From Actinoallomurus iriomotensis (lineage in GTDB: Bacteria > Actinomycetota > Actinomycetes > Streptosporangiales > Streptosporangiaceae): a stretch of 64,000 nt of DNA. Location: positions 521,898 to 585,897 of the forward strand of contig NZ_BSTJ01000001.1 of NCBI RefSeq assembly GCF_030269445.1, given 5' to 3'. This document shows, one piece after another, positions 1 through 6,754 of this stretch. The notes beneath the pieces were generated by a model. It was not told the DNA's origin. It was given only the letters and a program-made list of their open reading frames with translations, and did no database searches. The stretch's first letter is position 1. The number at the start of each line of letters is the position of its first letter. Position numbers and translations under genes: made by a program.

Positions 1-561
1 GACGAACTCCTGGTCGACCGTGAACCCGTTCTTCGCCACCTTGATCGCGGGCTGGAGCAGGTCGCCCAGACGGCGGGAGCCGAAGCGGCGCAGCGCGGAG
101 TCCCAGGTGGCGAGCGTGCCGGGCACGCCCACGGACAGTCCGCTCGTGACCGCGTCGTTGAACGACAGCGGCTTGCCGGTCTTCGGGTCGATGAAGAAGT
201 CCTTGGTCATCTTCGCCGGGCCGGTCTCCCGGCCGTCGAAGGTGGAGACCTTGTGCGTGCGGGCGTCGTAGTAGGTGAAGTAGCCGCCTCCGCCGATGGC
301 CGAGACGTACGGCTCGGTGACGCCGAGCGTGGCCGCGGTGGCCACCGCGGCGTCGACGGCGTTGCCGCCGTGGCGGAGCACCTCGACACCGCTCCTGCTG
401 GCGTCCAGGTCGACGCTCGCGACCGCTCCCCCGTACCCGACCGCGACCGCCTGTTTCTCGTCTTGCGGGGCGTGAGCGGCGGGTTGCCGCGCCTGGGCGG
501 GCACCACCAGCGTTGCCAGGGCCGCGGTGGCGAGTGCGATGACGGCGGCGGGTCGGCGCAT
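1..561 (-). CDS. ggt: gamma-glutamyltransferase, N-terminal part (partial)
   Basis: Only the first 187 codons are inside the window; the gene runs off the left edge. The protein begins with a signal peptide (MRRPAAVIALATAALA, cleavage near PAQA) and continues with the start of the gamma-glutamyltranspeptidase large subunit: EVLRHGGNAVDAAVA, then SAIGGGGYFTYYDA and TFDGRETGPAKMT. The family hydrolyses or transfers the gamma-glutamyl group of glutathione outside the membrane and cuts itself into two subunits; that self-cleavage site lies beyond the window. The ATG at 561 follows AGGAGA. The gene is divergent from the NUDIX-led operon, with about 220 bases between them. Confidence 0.9.
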   Translation of the reverse strand, partial: MRRPAAVIALATAALATLVVPAQARQPAAHAPQDEKQAVAVGYGGAVASVDLDASRSGVEVLRHGGNAVDAAVATAATLGVTEPYVSAIGGGGYFTYYDARTHKVSTFDGRETGPAKMTKDFFIDPKTGKPLSFNDAVTSGLSVGVPGTLATWDSALRRFGSRRLGDLLQPAIKVAKNGFTVDQEFV

Positions 562-734
562 TGCGTCTCCTGATCGTCCGGCGCTTCACGAGGAACGCGT
601 CCCCCACTGTGCCATCCCGTGCGCCGGAGATCCACAAGATCGCCCGGCTACCCCCAGCACGGTCCAGAACAGGCCAAGAGCCGCGTCCTGCCACCAACTA
701 CCGCAAAAACGTACTCGACAAACGATCTCGCCAT

Positions 735-774
735 GACGTACGTTGTCCTCAGATAGAGATTGACTCAACTTGAG
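735..774. promoter_or_regulatory. palindromes upstream of the NUDIX-HTH operon
   Basis: CTCAACTTGAG at 764-774 is a perfect 11-base palindrome ending 8 bases before the ATG of the NUDIX regulator. ACGTACGT lies at 735-742. The first could be an autoregulatory operator for the NUDIX-HTH protein; it also overlaps the ribosome binding site, GAGAAGG. This is inferred from position and symmetry only. Confidence 0.4.
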
Positions 775-782
775 AAGGACTC

Positions 783-1577
783 ATGGGTGAAGAGGAGTTC
801 CTCGCGGCGTACGACCCGCGGGCCTACGACCCCGTCGCGGTCGCCATCGACGTGGTGGCGCTGACCATCCGCGACGGCGCCCTGCACGTGCTGCTCGTCC
901 GGCGCGGCGGTCCGCCGCAGGAGGGCCGGTGGGCACTGCCCGGCGGCTTCGTCCGGAGCGGCGCGCGCGCCGAAGGCCTCGACGCGGCCGCCGCGCGCGA
1001 GCTCGCCGAGGAGACCGGCGTCCGCACGGACGCCCTGGACCGGGTCCACCTGGAGCAGCTCGCGGCCTACGGCGCGCCGGAGCGCGACCCGCGCATGCGC
1101 GTCGTCTCCATCGCCTACCTGGCCTTCGCCCCCGAGATGCCCGAGCCCGAGGCGGGCAGCGACGCCGCCGCCGCGGCGTGGACGCCCGTATCGGCCCTCG
1201 GCCTGACGGGCCACGGCTCACAGCGGCCCGGCACGACCCGGCGACTGGCCTTCGACCACGCGGCCATCCTCACCGACGGGCTCGAACGGGCCCGCTCGAA
1301 GCTGGAGTACACCGCGCTCGCGACCACGTTCTGCGCGCCGGAGTTCACCATCCCGGAGCTGCGGGCCGTCTACGAGACGGTCTGGGGCGAGGAGCTGCAC
1401 GCCGGCAACTTCCACCGCAAGGTCCTGTCGGTGCCCGGGTTCGTCGAGAGCACCGGCGGGACCTCCGAACGCGGCGGCCGCCGCGGCGGCCCGCGCCCCC
1501 GCCTCTACCGCGCCGGCGACGCCCGCCTGCTGCACCCGGCCCTGCTGCGGCCCTCGCGCGAGGAGGAGATCCGATGA
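783..1577 (+). CDS. NUDIX-HTH regulator (NrtR-like)
   Basis: 264 residues. The N-terminal half is a NUDIX domain with the box starting GGFVRSGARAEG and ending ARELAEETGV; it keeps the REL-x-EE-x-G core but has three extra residues between the first Gly and the first Glu. After about residue 150 comes a winged-helix-like part (FTIPELRAVYETVWGEEL, then NFHRKVLSVPGF) and a basic tail. This arrangement matches NrtR-type regulators, which sense ADP-ribose-like ligands through the NUDIX fold. GAGAAGG precedes the ATG. It is the first gene of a tight four-gene operon and overlaps the next gene by ATGA, so it probably regulates that operon. The ligand is unknown. Confidence 0.8.
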   Translation: MGEEEFLAAYDPRAYDPVAVAIDVVALTIRDGALHVLLVRRGGPPQEGRWALPGGFVRSGARAEGLDAAAARELAEETGVRTDALDRVHLEQLAAYGAPERDPRMRVVSIAYLAFAPEMPEPEAGSDAAAAAWTPVSALGLTGHGSQRPGTTRRLAFDHAAILTDGLERARSKLEYTALATTFCAPEFTIPELRAVYETVWGEELHAGNFHRKVLSVPGFVESTGGTSERGGRRGGPRPRLYRAGDARLLHPALLRPSREEEIR

Positions 1578-2563
1578 TCCAGGCCGAGGCCGTGCGCCTC
1601 ATCGAGACCGCGCGGACGCCCGCCGAGCTGTTCGGCGCCGACGGTCCCCGTGCGTACCGGCGGCTGGTCCGGCTCGTCCACCCGGACGCCGGCGGCCCGC
1701 GCGAGGCCTTCGACCGGCTGACCGCGCTGTGGCGGGCGTACGGGCCGGTGACGATCCGCACGCGCCGCGCCGCGTACACGCTGGCCGGCGACCCGGTCCG
1801 CGGCGACCTGGCCAACCTGTACGACGCGGGCGACGCGATGGTCAAGGTTCCGCGTGACCCGGGCGTGAACGACCTGCTCGAACGCGAGGCCGTCGCGCTG
1901 CGGCAGCTGCCGAAGGACGGCGACGGGCGGTTCCTGCCGTACGTCCCGCGCCTGCTGGAGAGCTTCCGGCACCGCGACGAGGCGACGGGCGCCGAACGCC
2001 GCGTCAACGCGATCGCCCGCCTCGACGGCTTCCACCCGCTCACCGAGGTGCGCGCCGCCAACCCCGACGGCGTGGATCCCCGCGACGTCGCGTGGATGTG
2101 GCGGCGGCTGCTGGTCGGGCTCGGCTTCGCGCACCGGGCCGGCGTGCTGCACGGCGCGGTGCTGCCCGAGCACGTGCTGATCCACCCCGAGCGGCACGGC
2201 CTCGTGCTGGTCGACTGGTGCTACTCGGTGCCCGGATGTCACCCGGACCGCAGCGGACGGGTGCCGGCCATGGTCCCCCGCCGGGCGGACTGGTATCCGC
2301 CGGAGGTTCCCGCGCGCGAGACGGCCGGCCGCGGCACCGACATCTTCATGGCCACCCGCTGCATGACGTACCTCATGGCCGACCGCGCGCCCAAGGCCCT
2401 GCGGGCGTTCGCGCGCGGCTGCGTGCTCCCCGCGCGGCACCGCCGGCCGCGGGACGCCTGGCGGCTCCTCGCCGAACTCGACGAGCTGCTCGAACGGCTG
2501 TACGGCCCGCGCCGGTTCCGGCCGTTCCACCTGCCTGCCATCTCTCACCCGGAAGGAAACTGA
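1574..2563 (+). CDS. J-like / protein-kinase-like fusion protein
   Basis: 329 residues. Residues 28-55 resemble a J-domain core, with HPD at 36-38 in LVRLVHPDAGG. The remainder looks like a divergent kinase fold: MVKVPRD gives a possible ATP lysine near residue 92, VLHGAVLPEHVLIH stands where HRDxxxxN is expected, and VLVDW replaces DFG. The usual catalytic Asp of HRD is absent, so it may be a pseudokinase or phosphotransferase-like protein. The ATG sits inside the stop of the NUDIX gene (ATGA), and the VWA gene starts 3 bases after its stop, so the three are very probably co-translated. Its substrate cannot be read from the sequence. Confidence 0.75.
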   Translation: MIQAEAVRLIETARTPAELFGADGPRAYRRLVRLVHPDAGGPREAFDRLTALWRAYGPVTIRTRRAAYTLAGDPVRGDLANLYDAGDAMVKVPRDPGVNDLLEREAVALRQLPKDGDGRFLPYVPRLLESFRHRDEATGAERRVNAIARLDGFHPLTEVRAANPDGVDPRDVAWMWRRLLVGLGFAHRAGVLHGAVLPEHVLIHPERHGLVLVDWCYSVPGCHPDRSGRVPAMVPRRADWYPPEVPARETAGRGTDIFMATRCMTYLMADRAPKALRAFARGCVLPARHRRPRDAWRLLAELDELLERLYGPRRFRPFHLPAISHPEGN

Positions 2564-2566
2564 CCC

Positions 2567-3535
2567 ATGGGAAGCGGAACCTGGTCCACGGACGTCTACA
2601 ACGCCGGCGCGCACTACCGCGCCGCCCACAACGTCAGCGCGTTCGCCTACAGCGACAGCGGCGCGCGCACGGTGCACGAGGACCTCGACCCGCACGGCGT
2701 GACCGTGCGCGAGAGCCGCGACAACGACGAGCACCCCGAGTCGCTCGCGCTGGCCGTGCTGTTCGACGTCACCGGCTCGATGCTGACCGTGCCGCGCACG
2801 CTCCAGTCGAAGCTGCCGGACCTGCTCGGCCTGCTGATGCGCAAGGGGTACGTCGAGCACCCGCAGATCCTGTTCGGCGCGGTGGGCGACGCCACCTGCG
2901 ACCGGGCGCCCCTGCAGGTCGGCCAGTTCGAGTCCGACAACCGGATGGACGACGACCTCGGCAAGATCCTGCTCGAGGGCGGTGGCGGCGGCCAGATGAC
3001 CGAGTCCTACGAGCTGGCCATGTACTTCATGGCGCGGCACACGGCCATGGACTGCCTGGAGAAGCGCGGGCGGCGCGGTTACCTGTTCCTCATCGGCGAC
3101 GAGCTGGCCTACCCGAAGGTGAAGGCGCGGGAGATCGCGAAGGTCATCGGCGGTGAGCCGGCCGAGGACATCCCGCTGGCGTCGATCATCGCGGAGCTGA
3201 AGCGCAAGTTCGAGGTCTACTTCATCATCCCGGAGGGCGCGAGCCACTCCCGCGACGACCGCCTGCTGGACTTCTGGCGCGGCCACCTCGGCCAGAACGT
3301 CATCCGCCTGGACGACCTCGACGCCGTCTGCGAGACGATCGCCCTCACCGTGGGCCTCGCCGAGGACGCGGTCGACCTCGACGAGGGCCTGGACCACCTG
3401 CGCGAGTTCGGCTCCGACGCGGGCGAGTCGGTCTCCCGCGCCCTCGCCCCGCTGAGCGCCCACCGCGGCCGGGTCACGGTCACGCCCGCCCCGACCGGCC
3501 TCGACCCGGCCGACACCGAGGTCACGCGCCTGTGA
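2567..3535 (+). CDS. VWA-domain protein
   Basis: 322 residues with a von Willebrand A fold. The MIDAS motif DVTGSM is at 67-72 (DxTxS form), and a later Thr in GGGGQMTESYE is a good third metal ligand. YLFLIGDELAY matches a central strand of the fold. There is no signal peptide or membrane segment, so it should be cytoplasmic and work as a metal-dependent protein-interaction module. GGAAGGAAAC precedes the ATG. It follows the J-kinase gene and is joined to the PurA-like gene by a 14-codon linker ORF. VWA proteins often act with kinase-like partners in stress systems; the partner here is inferred from the operon. Confidence 0.8.
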   Translation: MGSGTWSTDVYNAGAHYRAAHNVSAFAYSDSGARTVHEDLDPHGVTVRESRDNDEHPESLALAVLFDVTGSMLTVPRTLQSKLPDLLGLLMRKGYVEHPQILFGAVGDATCDRAPLQVGQFESDNRMDDDLGKILLEGGGGGQMTESYELAMYFMARHTAMDCLEKRGRRGYLFLIGDELAYPKVKAREIAKVIGGEPAEDIPLASIIAELKRKFEVYFIIPEGASHSRDDRLLDFWRGHLGQNVIRLDDLDAVCETIALTVGLAEDAVDLDEGLDHLREFGSDAGESVSRALAPLSAHRGRVTVTPAPTGLDPADTEVTRL

Positions 3536-3573
3536 ACGAGCGGAGCGAGCGAACCAGAAGGCACGCCCCGTGA
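3532..3573 (+). repeat. leader mini-ORF repeat, copy 1 (VWA / PurA-like junction)
   Basis: A 13-residue ORF (MNERSERTRRHAP) starts with GTG overlapping the VWA stop and ends with TGA overlapping the GTG start of the PurA-like gene. Its DNA, with direct repeats of GAGCG, is shared with copies at 6236, 44534 and 60564. It probably acts as a translational-coupling linker. Confidence 0.65.
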
Positions 3574-4823
3574 CCGAACATGTGATCGTCGTTGATCTCG
3601 GGTACGGGGACGCGGGCAAGGGCACGGTCGTCGACTGGCTCTGCGCCCGCGGCCCGTACGCCGCGGTGGTGCGGTTCAACGGGGGCGCGCAGGCGGCGCA
3701 CAACGTGGTGACCGCCGACGGGCGGCACCACACGTTCGCCCAGTTCGGCTCGGGGACGTTCACGCCGGGTGTGGTGACGCACCTGTCCCGGTTCATGCTG
3801 GTGGATCCGCTCGCGCTGGCCGCGGAGTCGGCTCACCTGGCGTCCGTCGGCGCCGGCGACGCGCTGGAGCGGCTGACGGTCGACCGCGACGCGCTGCTCA
3901 CCACGCCGTACCACCGCGCGGCCAACCGGGCGCGGGCCACCGCGCTGCGGCACGGGTCGTGCGGCATGGGCATCGGCGAGACCGCGTCGTACGCCCTGGC
4001 CGGGGACGAGGCCCCACGCGTGGGCGACTGCCGCTCCCCCGCGCGGCTGCGCCGGCGGCTGAGGCTCCTGCGCGACCACCTGTTCGACGAGCTCGGCCCG
4101 CTCGACGTGCCGGCGATCGAGGACTGCGTCGCCGCGTTCACCGCCTTCGCCGCCCGGGTGCGGATCAGCGGGGAGGACTTCCTGCCGGCGCTGCTGCGCC
4201 GCGGCCCCGTGGTGTTCGAGGGCGCGCAGGGCGTGCTGCTGGACGAGCGGTTCGGCTTCCACCCGTACACCACGTGGTCGACGACGACCTTCGCGAACGC
4301 CGAGACGCTGCTCGACGAGGCGGGCCCGGCCGCGCGCGGCGGAGGCGTACGGCGCGTGGGCGTGCTGCGGGCGTACCAGACGCGGCACGGGCCGGGCCCG
4401 TTCGTGACCGAGGACCCGCGGCTCGACCGGCCTGAACCGCACAACCGGCACGGCCGCTGGCAGGGCGCGTTCCGCACCGGGCATCTCGACGCGGTCGCGC
4501 TGCGGTACGCGCTCGCGGTGTCCGGCGGCGCGGACTCGCTGGCCGTCACGCACCTCGACGCGCCCGCCCCGCTCATCTGCCGCTCCTACGACATCGGCGA
4601 CCGGATTGCGCCGGCCGCGGACCTGACCGGTCAGGCGCTGCTCACCGAACGGCTCCTGACCGCACGCCCTCACTACGAGCCGCTGGGCGCCGACCCGGCC
4701 GGAGCGGTGGAGGACGCGCTCGGCGTTCCGGTCTGGATCCGTTCGTACGGTCCGACGGCGTCGGACAAGGTGGCATCGAGCAGCGGAGACGCCGCCGCAC
4801 GTCGGGTTCACGCGGTCGCCTGA
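3570..4823 (+). CDS. divergent adenylosuccinate-synthetase-like (PurA paralogue)
   Basis: 417 residues, full PurA length. Conserved: the GTP loop GYGDAGKG (Asp14 as catalytic base; usual form GDEGKG), His44 in NGGAQAAHN (usual NAGH), FEGAQGVLLDERFG, GVLRAYQTRHGPGPF and LDAVALRYAL. Altered: the IMP loop normally reading TTGRGIGPAY is GSCGMGIGETASYA. PurA joins IMP and aspartate using GTP; here the nucleotide pocket looks changed, so the acceptor may be another nucleotide. It is last in the NUDIX/J-kinase/VWA operon and starts with GTG overlapping the linker-ORF stop. A housekeeping PurA is unlikely to sit in this context. The substrate is inference. Confidence 0.8.
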   Translation: MTEHVIVVDLGYGDAGKGTVVDWLCARGPYAAVVRFNGGAQAAHNVVTADGRHHTFAQFGSGTFTPGVVTHLSRFMLVDPLALAAESAHLASVGAGDALERLTVDRDALLTTPYHRAANRARATALRHGSCGMGIGETASYALAGDEAPRVGDCRSPARLRRRLRLLRDHLFDELGPLDVPAIEDCVAAFTAFAARVRISGEDFLPALLRRGPVVFEGAQGVLLDERFGFHPYTTWSTTTFANAETLLDEAGPAARGGGVRRVGVLRAYQTRHGPGPFVTEDPRLDRPEPHNRHGRWQGAFRTGHLDAVALRYALAVSGGADSLAVTHLDAPAPLICRSYDIGDRIAPAADLTGQALLTERLLTARPHYEPLGADPAGAVEDALGVPVWIRSYGPTASDKVASSSGDAAARRVHAVA

Positions 4824-4872
4824 CGCGGCCGAGGTGGCCGGCGCATCCCCGTACGTCCGCGATCATTGACTC

Positions 4873-6033
4873 ATGACGATGACCGCCGTCGCCGCCCCTG
4901 TCCGACGTGACCGTCAAGCGCGGCTCGCGGTGGCCGTCACCTTCGGAGTGCACGGTGTGGCGGCGGGGAGCTGGGCCGGCCGCGTGCCCTGGGTCAAGGA
5001 GGCGCGGCACCTGTCCTCCGCCGGGCTGGGTGTGGCGCTGATGGGGGCCGCCGTCGGCGGACTGATCGCCGCACCCCTCGCCGCCTGGCTGATCGCGCGG
5101 TTCGGTAGCCGGGGCATGACGCGGATCGGCGGCATCACGATGGCGGTGAGCGTCTCGCTCATCGCGTTCGCGCCCGCGCTGCCCACGATCTTCATGGCGC
5201 TGGTGCTGTTCGGCGCGACCGGCGGCGTGCTCGACGTCGCGATGAACGCCAACGGCGTCGTCGTGCAGGAGAGGTACGGGCGTTCGATCATGTCCGGGCT
5301 GCACGGCATCTGGAGCATCGGCGGCCTGACGGGCTCCGGGCTCGCGGGCCTGGCCGCCAGCGCCGGCATGGGCGCCCCGACGCACCTGCTCATCGTCGGG
5401 ATCGCGCTGGGGGTGGTGAGCCTCGTGTCGGGGTTCTGGCTCATCCCGGCGCCGCGGGCGGCCGCCGGGAAGGTCTTCGCGATCCCCGACCGCGGCCTGC
5501 TCCTGCTCGGCGGGGTCATCTTCTGCGGACTGTTCGCCGAGGCCGCCGCCGCGGACTGGAGCGCGGTCTACCTCCACACCGCCACGGACGCCCCGCAGGA
5601 CGTCGCCGCCTGGGGATACGCCGCGTTCTCGCTGGCCATGGCCGGTGCCCGCCTGCTGGGCGACCGGCTCGTCGAACGGTTCGGATCGGCCCGGCTCGTC
5701 CGCGCGGCGGCGCTCACCGGTGCGACCGGCCTGGCGGTCGGCCTCCTGGTGCCCGTGACGGCGGTGGTGATCGTCGCGTTCGCCGTCCTCGGGATCGGCA
5801 TGGCCACGGTGGTTCCGCTGACGTTCAGCGCCGCGGGCCGCACGCCGGGCCACGACCCGGGCACGGCGGTCGCGGCCGTCGCCACGGTCGGGTACGCCGG
5901 CTGGCTGCTGGCCCCGCCGATCATCGGCTTCGTCGCGCAGGGCACGTCCCTGACGGTCGCCCTGACGCTCGTCACCGTGATGACCGCCCTCATCGCCGTA
6001 CCCGCGGGCGCCCTGCGAGCCGCCCGCGACTGA
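4873..6033 (+). CDS. MFS transporter (YbjJ-like)
   Basis: 386 residues with about 12 hydrophobic segments, the usual size of a single-domain major facilitator. The loop after the second segment reads ARFGSRGMTRIGG, the MFS motif A position, and GLHGIWSIGGLTGSG resembles the YbjJ-type family, whose substrates are poorly known. No clear ribosome binding site is seen before the ATG at 4873, so translation may be leaderless or start at the ATG at 4879. It lies 49 bases after the PurA-like gene on the same strand, but its link to that operon is uncertain. Confidence 0.8.
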   Translation: MTMTAVAAPVRRDRQARLAVAVTFGVHGVAAGSWAGRVPWVKEARHLSSAGLGVALMGAAVGGLIAAPLAAWLIARFGSRGMTRIGGITMAVSVSLIAFAPALPTIFMALVLFGATGGVLDVAMNANGVVVQERYGRSIMSGLHGIWSIGGLTGSGLAGLAASAGMGAPTHLLIVGIALGVVSLVSGFWLIPAPRAAAGKVFAIPDRGLLLLGGVIFCGLFAEAAAADWSAVYLHTATDAPQDVAAWGYAAFSLAMAGARLLGDRLVERFGSARLVRAAALTGATGLAVGLLVPVTAVVIVAFAVLGIGMATVVPLTFSAAGRTPGHDPGTAVAAVATVGYAGWLLAPPIIGFVAQGTSLTVALTLVTVMTALIAVPAGALRAARD

Positions 6034-6235
6034 CCCGGCGAGCTCTCGGTGATCTCCGTCGGGGGGTCAGGAGGGCGGCGGGCGGGTATCTGGCCAGGGA
6101 GAACATCACTGGTCGCCGGCGGCGGATCACGGACCCGCCGGGCCGGCGGTGCCGACCCCGCTGTGGGGGGCGCCGACCGGGGTGCGCATACGGCCAGGCA
6201 CCCGACACACCAAGGAGTGGGCAGATATGACTGTC

Positions 6236-6307
6236 GTGACCGAGCGGAGCGAGGGAATCAAAGGCACGGCCCCAGTGGTCACTCCCTCCGACGGAGGAAG
6301 ACCCATG
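6236..6307 (+). repeat. leader mini-ORF repeat, copy 2
   Basis: Encodes (V)TERSEGIKG... and runs in frame, without a stop, into the ATG at 6305. An ATG at 6227 with AAGGAG upstream could start it. CCTCC at 6291 pairs with the GGAGG ribosome binding site to make a small hairpin. Very similar in DNA and reading frame to copy 4 at 60564-60635. Confidence 0.65.
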
Positions 6308-6742
6308 ACCGCGCAGCCGACCGTCGTGGAGACTCTGGTCCCGGCCGCCCTGTTCGACCGGCTCGCGGCGCGCGTCGAGCGCGACGCGGACGTCGACCGG
6401 GAGCGCGCCGAGCGCATCATGCGGCAGGCCCTGGCCTTCCTCGTCGCCTGCGCCCGCAACCCGGAGACTCCGCTCGCACCGTCGAAGGCGGTCGACCACG
6501 GCTGGCACGCCTTCATCCTGCACACGCGGGAGTACGCCGACTTCTGCGACCGCGTCGCGGGGCACTTCATCCACCACGCGCCCGAGGACGCGCGCGGCGA
6601 GCGCGTCGACGCGGCCGCGCGGAACGCCACGACCACCGAGGTCATGCGACGGTCCGGCGTACCGGTGGACGATGAGCTGTGGGACGTGGACCGGGCCGCC
6701 TGCTCGGCCAACTGCGAACGCTGCTGCTCCGGCGGCCACTAG
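6305..6742 (+). CDS. glycine-rich-domain-like (GRDP/DUF1399-type) small protein
   Basis: 145 residues from the ATG at 6305. VDHGWHAFILHTREYADFC followed by FIHHAPED resembles the His-rich conserved core of the DUF1399/GRDP family, whose function in bacteria is unknown. The tail is rich in cysteine (AACSANCERCCSGGH, four Cys in 11 residues), suggesting metal binding. The start could instead be the ATG at 6227, which would add the leader-repeat peptide to the front; I chose 6305 because GGAGGAAGA lies directly upstream. It is convergent with the PH-domain gene, 12 bases away. Confidence 0.75.
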   Translation: MTAQPTVVETLVPAALFDRLAARVERDADVDRERAERIMRQALAFLVACARNPETPLAPSKAVDHGWHAFILHTREYADFCDRVAGHFIHHAPEDARGERVDAAARNATTTEVMRRSGVPVDDELWDVDRAACSANCERCCSGGH

Positions 6743-6754
6743 GACCCGAGAGCT

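Noticed and set aside
929-1573. Long open frame overlapping the NUDIX gene and running into the J/kinase gene
   Set aside because: The part before 1574 is Arg/Pro-rich and antagonistic to the codon bias; it is a shadow of the NUDIX gene. The real start is the ATG at 1574 with ATGA overlap.
1505-3796. 763-codon reverse-strand open frame
   Set aside because: Its translation is low complexity (Arg/Val/Gln-rich), and it lies opposite three genes with clear domains; a GC-driven shadow.
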